64,000 nt of DNA from Halosimplex rubrum (GCF_013415885.1 NZ_CP058910.1:4154001-4218000), one strand, 5' to 3'; shown: positions 42,951-51,758, numbered from the stretch's first letter. Notes: generated by a model not told the origin, from the letters alone. A program made the numbers and translations.

Positions 42951-43360
42951 GGCAGAGGGAGCCCGGCCTCCGTGCCCAGGCCCGCGCCGACACCGTCGGC
43001 GCGCTACGGGCATGAGGAAAGTCCCCCCACCGTCCGGGCAGGTGACCGGGTGCAAACCCGGAGCGGGAGACCGCTGGCGCTGGAACAGAAACGAGACCAC
43101 TCCGCTCGACTGATGACGTGCGCGAACCCGGAGCGACCGGCCTCGCCGGGAAGCGACGGGGAGCTAACCCACCGAAGGCAGACGGCGTCCGCGAGTCCAG
43201 ACGGACTCGCGGGCCCGTCGGGCGCTTTGCGTCCGACGGCGGAGAACGGATGGAACGGCGAATCCTCACCGGTGCAAGTCCGCGCCGCATGGTAGCCCGG
43301 ACGCGGGCGCGGACGCTCAGCCGAATGCCGGGCCGAACAGAAGGGGGCTTACTCCCCTCA
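42951..43360 (+). ncRNA. rnpB: RNase P RNA
   Basis: About 410 nt, archaeal type A. Conserved region I GAGGAAAGTCCCCCC at 43014, CR-II/III region GGTGCAAACCCGGAGCG, the ACAGAAA-type element (GGAACAGAAACGAG), and the 3' end GAATGCCGGGCCGAACAGAA followed by GGGGGCTTACTCCCC. P1 forms between GAGGGAG near 42955 and CTCCCCTC near 43352-43359. It removes the 5' leader from tRNA precursors. A TATA-like TTAATC is about 25 bp before the 5' end. End points are good to about 5 nt. Confidence 0.95.
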
Positions 43361-43422
43361 GCCGTCTCACACGCCGAGCGACGGCTCTCTTCGAAGCGAT
43401 GGATCGTATCGGAGGCGGCGAC

Positions 43423-44397
43423 TCAGTGTTCGCCGTCGCCGTTGGTGATCGTGGTGTGGGCGCCGATGAGCGCGCCGGCCAGGTCGAGGTTCTCCAGGGT
43501 GGTCTCGCGGTCGATGATCGACTCGCGGATGTCGCAGTCGCGCAGCGTCGCACCGGGGAAGACGATGGAGTTGTCGAGGTTCGAATTCACGACCTCGGCG
43601 TCGTCGAGGACGTGGACGTTCTCGCCGAGCGCGGAGTTCTCGACGGTAGCGCCGTCGGCGACGCGACTGTCCCCGTCGAGGTGGTAGGCGACGGCGGTCA
43701 GGTAGCTCTCGGGCGTGCCGATGTCGAACCAGGCCTCGTCGAACGTGTAGGCGTAGACCTCGTCGTTGTCGACGAGCCACTGGATGAACCAGCCCGGCTC
43801 GTCGGGGTTGTTACCGTCTTCGAGGTACTCCTCGAATCGGACCTGGTCGGCGGGGAAGACGTAGCAGGCGATGGAGACGAGCGTGCTCGCCGGGTCCGCG
43901 GGCTTCTCCTGGAAGTCGACGACCTCGTCGCCCTCCAGCGTCACGAGGCCGTACGACTTTGCCTTCTCCCGCGAGCCCACGTCGTAGGCCGCAAGCGTCG
44001 TCGCGCCGTTGGCCTCGTAGGCGTCGATGAAGTCGCTCACGTCGAAGCTGATGAGGTTGTCGCCGGCGATGACGAACAGGTCGTCGTCGATCCCCTCGCG
44101 GTCGACCAGCTGGCCGAGCGCGCCGACGACGCCGAACTTCTCGTCCTCGCCGGTGGTGTCCTCGACCGACAGCCGCGGCTTCTCGTAGTCGCGGTCGGCG
44201 AGGAACTGCTCGAAGTCGTCGGCGAAGCGCTCGTTCGTGCTGACGAACACGTCGTCGATCCGGTCGTCGGACTCCAGCTCCGAGAGGACCCGGTCGATGA
44301 CGGTCGTCTCGCCCACCGGCAACATCATCTTCGGCCGGTGGCGCGTGATCGGCCAGAGCCGCGTTGCGTAACCACCCGCGAGTACGACGGCGTCCAT
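43423..44397 (-). CDS. sugar-phosphate nucleotidyltransferase
   Basis: 324 aa. GGYATRLWPITRHRPKMMLP is the nucleotide-binding signature; NLISFD and EKPADPASTLVS are the sugar/metal regions. The C-terminal ~75 residues are left-handed beta-helix hexapeptide repeats (VADGATVENSALGENVHVLD), as in bifunctional GlmU-like or mannose-1-phosphate guanylyltransferase-like enzymes. It makes an NDP-sugar, likely for S-layer glycans. Start at MDAVVLAGG. Confidence 0.9.
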   Translation of the reverse strand: MDAVVLAGGYATRLWPITRHRPKMMLPVGETTVIDRVLSELESDDRIDDVFVSTNERFADDFEQFLADRDYEKPRLSVEDTTGEDEKFGVVGALGQLVDREGIDDDLFVIAGDNLISFDVSDFIDAYEANGATTLAAYDVGSREKAKSYGLVTLEGDEVVDFQEKPADPASTLVSIACYVFPADQVRFEEYLEDGNNPDEPGWFIQWLVDNDEVYAYTFDEAWFDIGTPESYLTAVAYHLDGDSRVADGATVENSALGENVHVLDDAEVVNSNLDNSIVFPGATLRDCDIRESIIDRETTLENLDLAGALIGAHTTITNGDGEH

Positions 44398-44521
44398 GCT
44401 CGATCCTCCACAGCCTCGCCTGAAGGCCTTTTTCATTGCGACGATCCTGACGGGGTTCGGCGGGCCGAACGAGCGGCGCCGCCGGCGGAACCGATTTGTG
44501 GCCGGTTACCCAAGGACCGGT

Positions 44522-44812
44522 ATGCGCGAGGCCAGCCGGACGACGCGCCAGCGGATCGCGGACAGACTGCGCGAGGAGCCAACGGTCGCGAGCGCGCTCG
44601 CCAACGAATTCGAGGTCCGCACCGCCACCGCGCTCGACCACGTCGAACACATCTCCCAGTCGCTCGAACCGACCGACGAGACGCTGCTCGTCGCGCCGCC
44701 GACCTGCGAGGACTGCGGTTTCGACGAGTTCGACGACCTGGTCAACCGCCCGGCGCGCTGCCCCGAGTGCAAGAGCGAGGCCGTCGCCGAGCCGTCGTTC
44801 GTCATCGAGTGA
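44522..44812 (+). CDS. HTH plus zinc-ribbon regulator (COG3357 type)
   Basis: 96 aa. An N-terminal winged helix (TRQRIADRLREEPTVASALA and HVEHISQSL) and a C-terminal zinc ribbon with CEDCGFDEFD and CPECKSE. A compact DNA- or RNA-binding protein widespread in haloarchaea and related to TFIIE-like/ribbon regulators. Divergent from the nucleotidyltransferase with 124 bp between starts. Confidence 0.85.
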   Translation: MREASRTTRQRIADRLREEPTVASALANEFEVRTATALDHVEHISQSLEPTDETLLVAPPTCEDCGFDEFDDLVNRPARCPECKSEAVAEPSFVIE

Positions 44813-44860
44813 CTCCGGCGGGCCCGGCCGCGGCGGTGCCGCGTCGCCCGCGCCGCCCGG

Positions 44861-45478
44861 CTACAGGATCACGTTCGACGACGAGGACAGGTCGTCGTCG
44901 CTCTCGACCGGTCCCTCGCCGACGTACTCGAAGTCCCCGTCGTCGAGGTAGACGCCGCCGTCGGCCACTCGCACGTCGAGTTCGTTGAGGAAGGCGCCCT
45001 CGCAGGGGCCGTACGTACACTCCCCGGAGTCGGCGGCGAACAGCGCGCCGTGGTTGACGCAGATCACCTCGCCGTCCCGAACCGGCGCGCCCGAGCCCTT
45101 GTCGAGTTTGATGTGGGTCATGTGCTGGCAGTAGTTCAGCCAGCCGACGACCGCCTCGGCGTCGTCGTCCTCGCCGCCCAGCTTCAGGAGGATCGCTTCG
45201 CGCACGTCGTCATCGTCGTCCTGCATGTCGTCGGGCATCGCGATGCCGTCGTCGTCGGTCGCTGCGCCGGGGGTTTCGCCACCGTCGGTCTCGGCGTCCG
45301 TATCGGCGCCGTCAACCGCCTCGGCGGCCCGTTCGTCGGCGGCGTCGGCCGTCCGCTCGTCCGAGCGCAGGGCGGCGTCGCCGCTGGCGACGGCGTTGTC
45401 GTCCACCGAGCGCACGCGAAAGAGGAAGGTGTCGTCCGTCGAGAGGTCGCTCACGTCGGCGATCCGCGTCCCGTCCAT
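44861..45478 (-). CDS. Rieske-type 2Fe-2S protein with acidic insert
   Basis: 205 aa. Cluster ligands Cys117-x-His119 (NYCQHMTH) and Cys140-x2-His143 (ICVNHGALF), the Rieske pattern with a 20-residue spacing. The N-terminal strand MDGTRIADVSDLSTDDTFLFRV is separated from the cluster fold by a ~55-residue Asp/Ala/Glu stretch (residues 33-90). No membrane helix, so a soluble ferredoxin. Electron partner unknown. Confidence 0.85.
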   Translation of the reverse strand: MDGTRIADVSDLSTDDTFLFRVRSVDDNAVASGDAALRSDERTADAADERAAEAVDGADTDAETDGGETPGAATDDDGIAMPDDMQDDDDDVREAILLKLGGEDDDAEAVVGWLNYCQHMTHIKLDKGSGAPVRDGEVICVNHGALFAADSGECTYGPCEGAFLNELDVRVADGGVYLDDGDFEYVGEGPVESDDDLSSSSNVIL

Positions 45479-45579
45479 ATCCTCGGGTGGGACCGTCGCC
45501 GCTTGAACGCACCGGTTGGGGTAGTTTGGAGTGGTTAGGTTGGACTCTGGTCGTGCGCAGTCGTGTCTACCGCACTCGA

Positions 45580-45896
45580 CAGCAAGCGATGAAAGCCCTC
45601 GACCCGCTCGCGGTCGCTGAGGCGGGATATCCGCGCTCTCGGCACCGCCTGCGCGGATAGTGCCCGCTCAGGCGACTACACTGGACGCGAGCGCGCCTCG
45701 CCCTTTCAGTCCACCAGGAACGGCACAACACAGCACCGCAACAGCAGACCGCTCCGCACAGCACCGCAGCCGGCCACGAGCCTCCCCAACCGATTCGCTC
45801 TCTCGCTTCACTCGCTCGCTCATCCCTCGCACGGCTATTTCGAGCGGCCCGCGAAGACGCGGGCACGCTCGACAGCGCGCGCCGACTGCATTGCTC
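45580..45896 (-). repeat. dispersed structured repeat, copy B
   Basis: About 317 bp, inverted relative to copy A (14345-14648). Its hairpin (45840-45872, minus strand) reads TCGAGCG, bulged T, GCCCGCG, TCTT, CGCGGGC, CGCTCGA. Compared with copy A the loop-closing pair has changed from C-G to G-C, so pairing is kept. Small indels versus copy A (for example near 45800, where GAGCGAGTGAAGCGAG replaces a shorter run) argue against coding. It fills most of the 490-bp gap between the Rieske and SDR genes. Confidence 0.75.
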
Positions 45897-45970
45897 ACTG
45901 TGTCACTTGCACCGTCCACCGTCGAACCGGAGAGCCGAGACTTAACTGGGGGGCGTTCGTCGTCGGGCAC

Positions 45971-46795
45971 ATGACGAAGACGGCGCTGATAACGGGTTGC
46001 TCGTCGGGCATCGGGCGGGCGACCGCCGTCGACTTCCTGCGGCGGGAGTGGACGGTGTACGCGACGGCCCGGGACACCGACGACGTGGCCGACCTGGCCG
46101 AAGCCGGCTGCGAGACGGCCGAACTGGACGTGACGAGCGACGCCGACGTCGAGCGGGTCGTCGACCGGATCCTCTCGGAGACCGGTCGTATCGACTGTCT
46201 GGTCAACAACGCGGGCTACGCCCAGTACGGCCCGGTGGAGGACGTGCCCGTCGACGCCCTGCACGACCAGTTCGACGTGAACGTCTACGGCCCGCACCGA
46301 CTCACCCGGGCGGTCCTGCCGAACATGCGCGAGCGCGGCACGGGGACGGTCGTCAACGTCTCCAGCGTCCAGGGGCGGATCGCCACCGCGGGCTCGGGCG
46401 CCTACAGCGGGTCGAAGTTCGCCCTAGAGGCGATGAGCGACGCCCTGCGCGTCGAGGTCGAGGAGTTCGGCGTCGACGTGGTGCTGGTCGAGCCCGGACC
46501 GGTCGCCACGCGGTTCGGCGACCGCGCCGACTCCGAGGTTGACCGCCTCGACCGCTCGGCGGGCTACGGCGACCTCTACGCCCTCTTCGAGGACACGGAT
46601 GTCCTCGCCAGCGGGAACGACTTCGGCGTCCACCCCTCGGAGGTGGCGGCGGTGATCGCCGACGCCGCCTGTACGTCGGACCCCGAGGCCCGCTACCCCG
46701 TCGGCACGCTCGCGACCGCGATGGTCGCGACGCGACACCTCCCCGACGGCTTGCGCGACGCAGGCTATCGGCTGGTGCGGTGGGTGCTGTCCTGA
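45971..46795 (+). CDS. short-chain dehydrogenase/reductase
   Basis: 274 aa, classical SDR. Cofactor motif TGCSSGIGRA (residues ~8-17), NNAG at LVNNAGYAQYG, catalytic Ser-Tyr-Lys in VNVSSVQGRI and YSGSKFALEAM. ARDTDD after beta 2 with an Arg suggests NADP(H). Resembles oxidoreductases that act on acyl or retinal-type alcohols; substrate unknown. It is convergent with the ArsA-like gene, with 10 bp between stops. Confidence 0.9.
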   Translation: MTKTALITGCSSGIGRATAVDFLRREWTVYATARDTDDVADLAEAGCETAELDVTSDADVERVVDRILSETGRIDCLVNNAGYAQYGPVEDVPVDALHDQFDVNVYGPHRLTRAVLPNMRERGTGTVVNVSSVQGRIATAGSGAYSGSKFALEAMSDALRVEVEEFGVDVVLVEPGPVATRFGDRADSEVDRLDRSAGYGDLYALFEDTDVLASGNDFGVHPSEVAAVIADAACTSDPEARYPVGTLATAMVATRHLPDGLRDAGYRLVRWVLS

Positions 46796-46805
46796 CGGCG
46801 ACCGC

Positions 46806-47876
46806 TCACTCCTCCAGACACGCGGCGACGATCCGGAGCGTCCGTTCACCGTGGACCTCCTCGGCGAACAGCGGGACGCGCCGCACGTCGTGGCCGCCGA
46901 AGACCTCCTGAGAGCGCGCGAGCGCGTCGCGCTGCACGTCCCACCGGCGCTGACAGAACTCGCAGTCCTCCAGGTCGGGCGCGACGAACCAGTCGGCGTC
47001 CACGTCGGCCACGTCGGTCAGGTCCTGCATCACCCGGTTGACGACGACGGTCCCGACCGGCACGTCGAACTCGTCGAGCCGGGAGAGCAGGCGCTCCGAC
47101 TCCAGCACCGACAGCTCCTCGGGCACCATCACGACGCGGAAGTCCGTCTGGGTCGGGTCCTGCAGCACGTCCCGCAGCTGTTCGATGCGGTCGCTGAGGA
47201 CGCGCAAGTCGTCCAGGCCCTCTTCGGGGTCCACGTCACCGTCGTCGCCGCCGAACATCCCGCCGAGGTTCTCCATCATGCCGCCCATCCGCTCGCGCAT
47301 CGCGAGCACCTTGCCGAGCATCGAGTCCATCACGTCCGGGAGTTCGAGCAGCCGCAGGGTGTGGCCGGTCGGCGCCGTGTCGACGACGACGCGGTCGAAC
47401 CGCGGGTCGTCCATGTAGCGGATGAGCAGCCTGATGGCGGCGGCCTCGTCGGCGCCGGGCATCGACCCGCCCAGCGGGTCGACCATCTCCTCGCCCGCCC
47501 CGCCCAGCATCTCGCCCAGCCCGCCCATCGCGCCGCCCGCCCCGCCGAGACCGCCGCCGCCCTCGGCGAAGGGGCCGTCCTCCAGCGCGGCCTCGGGGTC
47601 GATCTCCGCCGCGTAGAGGGGCACGTCCTCGCGGATCTGCGCCGGCTCGGCCGGGATCTCGGTCTCCAGCGTGTCCGAGAGCGAATGGGCCGGGTCGGTG
47701 GAGACGACGAGCGTCGCGGTGCCGTCGCGGGCGCTCGCTAGCGCCGTCGCGGCGGCCATCGTCGTCTTCCCGACGCCGCCCTTGCCCCCGTAGAGGACGT
47801 ACTCGGGCGCGTCGACCCCCGACGGGACCGCGTCGTCGTCGATGTCGTCGACCGCTTCCACGTCGATCTCGCTCAT
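46806..47876 (-). CDS. ArsA/Get3-family ATPase
   Basis: 356 aa. Deviant Walker A GGKGGVGKTT at 30-39, STDPAHSLSD (switch I), VVDTAPTGHTLRLL (switch II) and a zinc-ligand CxxC at Cys305/Cys308 (DCEFCQRRW). These are Get3/TRC40 features; no second ATPase half, so not bacterial ArsA. It may target tail-anchored proteins or act as a chaperone. A Gly/Met-rich insert (residues 104-140) lies near the client-binding helices. No arsenic genes adjacent. Confidence 0.88.
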   Translation of the reverse strand: MSEIDVEAVDDIDDDAVPSGVDAPEYVLYGGKGGVGKTTMAAATALASARDGTATLVVSTDPAHSLSDTLETEIPAEPAQIREDVPLYAAEIDPEAALEDGPFAEGGGGLGGAGGAMGGLGEMLGGAGEEMVDPLGGSMPGADEAAAIRLLIRYMDDPRFDRVVVDTAPTGHTLRLLELPDVMDSMLGKVLAMRERMGGMMENLGGMFGGDDGDVDPEEGLDDLRVLSDRIEQLRDVLQDPTQTDFRVVMVPEELSVLESERLLSRLDEFDVPVGTVVVNRVMQDLTDVADVDADWFVAPDLEDCEFCQRRWDVQRDALARSQEVFGGHDVRRVPLFAEEVHGERTLRIVAACLEE

Positions 47877-48175
47877 ACGTTCGTGTGAACCCGGCGGGCG
47901 GATGTATCCGTCGGACCGTCCCGAACGGGACGGACGGTCGTCGCGCGCGCTGCTCAGTACAGGTGGTGCAGTTAGTGGTCGATCCCTAGTCGATCGTCCG
48001 CGAGCGAAGCGAGCGGTTCACCGCCGGAGCCGTCGAAGACGGCGGAGGCGGCCTTTTTCACCCATGTTTTTGCGCCGAGTGGTTCCCGCAGCGAACGGAG
48101 TGAGCGAGGAAACCCGAGGCGGAAAAAGATGGTTTCGCAGAAACAGTTACCGGCGAGCCGCGTCTACGGCCACCC
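47877..48175. other. intergenic region with a terminator-like hairpin
   Basis: 299 bp between divergent genes. A 6-bp stem GCCGTC-GAA-GACGGC at 48029-48043 is followed by T5 at 48054-48058 on the plus strand, terminator-like but not downstream of a plus-strand gene. Short GAGCGAAGCGAG-type runs (48001-48012, 48092-48111) are simple low-complexity elements common in haloarchaeal spacers. No gene seen. Confidence 0.35.
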
Positions 48176-49117
48176 ATGCGACTCGACCGGATCGGCGTCG
48201 ACGAGTCGGTCGCGGCGGTGTTCCCGCCGGCGCGGCTGGTCGACCGACTCGCCGACGCGACGGACGAAGCGGGTGTCGACGTGACCGCGGTCGACGGCTC
48301 GCCGGACGCCCTGGCCGACTGTGACGCCGTCGTCACGCTCGAACACCGCGAGACCTACCTCGACCTGTCGTGGGTCCACTCGATCCAGGCCGGGGTGGAC
48401 CGCTTTCCCCGCGAGCGCCTGCGCGAGGGGAACGTCGTTCTGACGAACAGCACCGGAATCCACGGGGACGCCGTCGGCGAGACGGTCGCGGGGTTCGTCC
48501 TCGCCCTGGCTCGGCGCATCCACGAGTACGCCGCGGCACAGACCGACAGCGAGTGGACCAGACCCGACTGGGACGAGGCCTGGACGGTCGCGGGCGAGCG
48601 GGCCTGCGTCGTCGGTATCGGCGGCCTCGGACGGGGGATCGTCGACCGACTGACCGGACTCGGACTCGACGTGGACGGCGTCCGGCGCACGCCCGTTCCC
48701 GAACCGGGCGTCGACCGCGTGTACACGACGGACCGACTCCGCGAGGTCATCGGGGACGCGCGGTTCGTCGTCCTCGCGGTGCCGCTGACCGACGCGACCC
48801 GCGGATCGATCGGCCGCGACGAACTCGCCGCGATGGACGACGAGGCGTACCTGATCAACGTCGCCCGCGGCGGCGTCGTCGACCAGTCGGCGCTGGTCGC
48901 GGCGCTTCGGGACGACGAGATCGCCGGCGCCGCGCTGGACGTGTTCGAGACCGAACCGCTCCCCGCCGACTCGCCGCTGTGGGACCTCGAAGACGTGATC
49001 GTCTCCCCCCACTGCGCGGCCTACACTCGCGACTACTACCGCCACGTGAGCGAGATCGTCACCGAGAGCGTCCGCCGGATCGCCGACGGCGACGAGCCCG
49101 TCAATCGCGTGGTCTGA
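48176..49117 (+). CDS. D-2-hydroxyacid dehydrogenase
   Basis: 313 aa. NAD-binding motif GIGGLGRGIVDRL (residues ~145-157), catalytic Arg in INVARGGVVDQ, Glu in the VFETEPLP region and His in VSPHCAAYT. This pattern is of the 2-hydroxyacid dehydrogenase family (glyoxylate/hydroxypyruvate reductases). RRTP after beta 2 suggests NADP use. Short N-terminal catalytic domain. Substrate unresolved. Confidence 0.9.
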   Translation: MRLDRIGVDESVAAVFPPARLVDRLADATDEAGVDVTAVDGSPDALADCDAVVTLEHRETYLDLSWVHSIQAGVDRFPRERLREGNVVLTNSTGIHGDAVGETVAGFVLALARRIHEYAAAQTDSEWTRPDWDEAWTVAGERACVVGIGGLGRGIVDRLTGLGLDVDGVRRTPVPEPGVDRVYTTDRLREVIGDARFVVLAVPLTDATRGSIGRDELAAMDDEAYLINVARGGVVDQSALVAALRDDEIAGAALDVFETEPLPADSPLWDLEDVIVSPHCAAYTRDYYRHVSEIVTESVRRIADGDEPVNRVV

Positions 49118-49192
49118 GCGATCGACTCGCCTCGGCCGGCCCCTCGTTTGACGCTCCGCCGGCGGAGTCACGGGCGCCCGTCGGCAGCAGAG

Positions 49193-50158
49193 TCAGGGCT
49201 CGACGACGAGCTTGCCGAAGAAGCTGTCCTCCAAGACCGCGCGCTGGGCCTCGCCGGCCTCCTCGAGGTCGTAGCTGCGGGCGCACTCGATCGACAGCCG
49301 GTCGCGTGCCATCAGGTCGGCGACGCCGGCCAGTCCCACCCGCAGGTCCGGCATGTTGAACATCGACATGAACTGGTAGGACACGTCCTTCGAGCGGGCG
49401 GCGCCGTCGTTCGTGAACCCCGGGTCGGGGCTGTTCTCGCCGATGCCGACGACGCGGGCGCCCTGGGCGGCCACGTCGGCGTCGAACTGGAGGTAGTCGT
49501 CCAGGCGGTGGTCCAACACCGCGTCGACGCCGCCGTCGGACGCCTCGGTGACGGCGTCGGCCAGGTCGTCGCGGCCGTAGTCGAGGACGGTGTCGGCGCC
49601 CAGCGCGGACAGGTCGTCGTGATAGCCCTCGCCGGCGGTCGTGATCACGCGGGCGCTGACGGCGTCGGCGACCTGGACGGCCGCGTGGCCGACGCCGCCG
49701 GAGCCGCCGTGGACGAGGCAATGTTCGGCCGGGTCGAGGGCGGCGTGGTCGACCAGCGCGCGCCAGGCGGTCACCGCAGCGACGCCCGCGGCGCCGGCCT
49801 CGGTCAGGTCGACGCCGTCGGGCAGCGCGACGACGCGGTCGGTGGGGACGGTCGCGTACTCGGCGTAGGCGCCCTGGTGGCCGCCGTTGCCGATGCCGGT
49901 GCCGAACACCCGCTCGCCCTCGGCGAACTCGGCGACGCCGTCGCCGGTCGCGGCGACGACGCCCGCGAAGTCGACTCCCGGCGTGAACGGGAGGGCGACG
50001 GGCTCGTACGAGCCGTCGCGGAAGTAGGTGTCGACGGGGTTGACGCCGGCCGCCGCCACCTCGACGAGCAGTTCGTCCGACGCCGGGGTCGGACGGTCGG
50101 TCTCCTCGACCCCGAGGGCATCGGGGCCGCCGTGGTCGTGCAGGCGGACTGCGCGCAT
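49193..50158 (-). CDS. NADPH:quinone oxidoreductase (zinc-free MDR)
   Basis: 321 aa. GroES-like N-terminus (VNPVDTYFRDG, PGVDFAGVV) and the Rossmann motif VHGGSGGVGHAAVQVA. Catalytic zinc cysteines are absent, as in the QOR/zeta-crystallin group of medium-chain reductases. It reduces quinones or enones with NADPH. Start at MRAVRLHDHGG; an upstream open frame is arginine-rich and rejected. Confidence 0.9.
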   Translation of the reverse strand: MRAVRLHDHGGPDALGVEETDRPTPASDELLVEVAAAGVNPVDTYFRDGSYEPVALPFTPGVDFAGVVAATGDGVAEFAEGERVFGTGIGNGGHQGAYAEYATVPTDRVVALPDGVDLTEAGAAGVAAVTAWRALVDHAALDPAEHCLVHGGSGGVGHAAVQVADAVSARVITTAGEGYHDDLSALGADTVLDYGRDDLADAVTEASDGGVDAVLDHRLDDYLQFDADVAAQGARVVGIGENSPDPGFTNDGAARSKDVSYQFMSMFNMPDLRVGLAGVADLMARDRLSIECARSYDLEEAGEAQRAVLEDSFFGKLVVEP

Positions 50159-50517
50159 ATCGGTCGAACGAACGGGTCGGCGCCGGTTAACTGTGGCCGT
50201 CGGCTCGTGCCATCCCCTCGGCGCCCGCCTCGCGACCGACCGCCGGGCCCGTCGTCGCAGTCGACGCCCGACCGCCGGACCGCGCGGCGACGGTCGCTCG
50301 ATGCCTAACTGCTGAGGCCCTGCGACCTTCCGTCTCCAGGCCCTACTCCGAGATGGCTCGTGTGACCGCGAGCCCCATCCGACCACGGATGCACCCACCC
50401 GCAACCCACACCGTCCGCACCCACCCGTTCCCGCGCTCGGGGGAGCGTAGGAACCCTACCCTTTCCGGATCCCACCGTGCCGGCGACCGCTCGACGTCCC
50501 TCGCCGCACTTCCGTTT
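50159..50517. other. intergenic region, nothing recognised
   Basis: About 360 bp after the quinone oxidoreductase start and before a possible gene fragment. Frames on both strands are arginine/proline-rich shadows. I looked for tRNA arms and hairpins and found none convincing. Confidence 0.4.
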
Positions 50518-50706
50518 TCACCCGCCGAACGCACCGAACAGCGGCAGTGATCGGTCGAACCGCGCCGTCGTCACCAGCCGCTCGTCACCGCCGAAGCCGC
50601 CTTCGGCGTCGCGCACCTCGTCGGCGTTCGGCCGCAGGTCCGAGCCCAGCGCCGGCCTCGGTGTCGCTGGACACGCGTTCGGCCCCGACAGCCACTTGTC
50701 AGTTGC
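50518..50706 (-). pseudogene. possible fragment of a protein gene
   Basis: A minus-strand frame reads DLRPNADEVRDAEGGFGGDE, then LVTTARFDRSLPLFG, ending at a stop at 50518. Amino-acid and third-position usage look like real haloarchaeal coding DNA, but the frame has no start codon and is closed by a stop near 50707. It may be the 3' end of a decayed gene. Identity unknown; could be chance. Confidence 0.3.
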
Positions 50707-50748
50707 TCCGGAGGGGACGGCGTGTCAACAGCCGACAGGGGACCGCTC

Positions 50749-51195
50749 TCACTCGTAGTAGCTGCGCCGCTCGACGACCTCGGCGAAGGCGACGTTCTCG
50801 CGCACGTCCGTGATCTCGACGGTGACGCGCTCGCCCTGGTCGGTGTCGGGGACGATGACGACGAACCCGCGCTCGACGCGAGTGATCCCGTCGCCCTGCT
50901 CGCCGATGTCCTCGATCTCGACGGTGCGCTCCTCTCCCTCCTCGACCGGGGGCGACCGGCCAGACCGGTCGTCGGTCCCCCGGTCGCCACGCTCCGCTCG
51001 CGTCGCGTCGTCGGCGTCGTCCCCTTCGTCGTCGCCGCCGCTCGACGGCGAGGGGACCAGCGCCACGCGATACGTGTCGCCGGCCGCGAGCGAACCCGTT
51101 CGAACCTCTCGTTTCGGGACCTCGACGACGTAGGACCCGTCCCGTTCCTCGACCTGCGCGGAAAACAGACAGCGAAGCTGATCGGAGATCTCCAT
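50749..51195 (-). CDS. TRAM-domain protein
   Basis: 148 aa. The C-terminal ~60 residues (ERTVEIEDIGEQGDGITRVE, then VTVEITDVRENVAFAEVVER) are a TRAM beta-barrel, an RNA-binding domain common in small archaeal proteins and suggested to act as cold-shock-like chaperones. The N-terminal 45 residues form another strand-rich part; an acidic linker (residues ~50-85) joins them. Its mRNA may carry the structured region 51290-51402 as a leader. Confidence 0.85.
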   Translation of the reverse strand: MEISDQLRCLFSAQVEERDGSYVVEVPKREVRTGSLAAGDTYRVALVPSPSSGGDDEGDDADDATRAERGDRGTDDRSGRSPPVEEGEERTVEIEDIGEQGDGITRVERGFVVIVPDTDQGERVTVEITDVRENVAFAEVVERRSYYE

Positions 51196-51289
51196 TCGTA
51201 GCGTCTATCTCCCACGCAGGCGGCCGGTCCACTTGGTTCTATCGTGTGCCGAGCGACACGACGCGACCGCGGCTGGTCGATTCGAAAGC

Positions 51290-51402
51290 GGGCGGGCCCG
51301 GGCAGGGCCCGCCGCGAAACAACGAACGGTGGGGTGTGGGGCGGTTCGGGGTGACCCCCGAACGGAGTGGATGGCTTCAGTGTCCGTGTGTGCGGACGGA
51401 TC
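51290..51402 (-). ncRNA. candidate structured RNA or TRAM-gene leader
   Basis: Three hairpins in ~110 nt: GGCGGGCCC/GGGCCCGCC (51291-51313, 9 bp), GTTCGGGG/CCCCGAAC (51344-51363, 8 bp, 4-nt loop) and GTCCG/CGGAC (51382-51397). On the minus strand a TATA-like GCTTATGA at 51422-51429 would start transcription near 51400, and the 9-bp stem is followed by a short T run (CTTTCG). It is noncoding. It may be an independent small RNA or the 5' leader of the TRAM gene 95 bp further on. Confidence 0.4.
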
Positions 51403-51563
51403 GGTCTGAGGGCGTTCGCGTCATAAGCTTTGTCCCGACCGGGTCGCAGGCCCCGTCGCGAGACCGACTCGTCGGCCGACCCAGCGCTTTTGTCACCCGC
51501 GAACGACGACGCGTGGCGGTCGTCGGACGATTTAAGAGAGCGACGGGAGTATCGCGGCACCGA

Positions 51564-51758
51564 ATGACGAACTCGGGAACCTTCGAAGTGTATCGGGACA
51601 GCGCCGGCGAGTGGCGGTGGCGGCTCGTCGCCACCAACGGGAACATCATCGCCGACAGCGGTGAGGGGTACAACTCCAAGCAGGGGGCCAAGCGGGGTAT
51701 CGACAGCGTCCGCCGCAACGCACCCGACGCCGACGTGGAAGTCCTCCCCGACTCCTGA
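51564..51758 (+). CDS. HVO_2922-type YegP-fold protein (DUF1508)
   Basis: 64 aa. FEVYRDSAGEWRWRLVATNG and SGEGYNSKQGAKRGIDSVR are the DUF1508 repeat motif, here a single copy; such proteins dimerise to form the YegP fold. Function unknown. A TATA-like TTTAAG at about 51531 is ~30 bp before the ATG, fixing the start at MTNSGTFEV and ruling out the longer upstream frame. Confidence 0.9.
   Translation: MTNSGTFEVYRDSAGEWRWRLVATNGNIIADSGEGYNSKQGAKRGIDSVRRNAPDADVEVLPDS

Noticed and set aside
50159-50748. tRNA or other stable RNA gene in a long gap
   Set aside because: No T-loop, acceptor stem or anticodon arm pattern could be folded by eye on either strand.
51246-51563. N-terminal extension of the DUF1508 protein
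   Set aside because: The frame crosses strong hairpins and a promoter; the conserved domain starts at the ATG at 51564.
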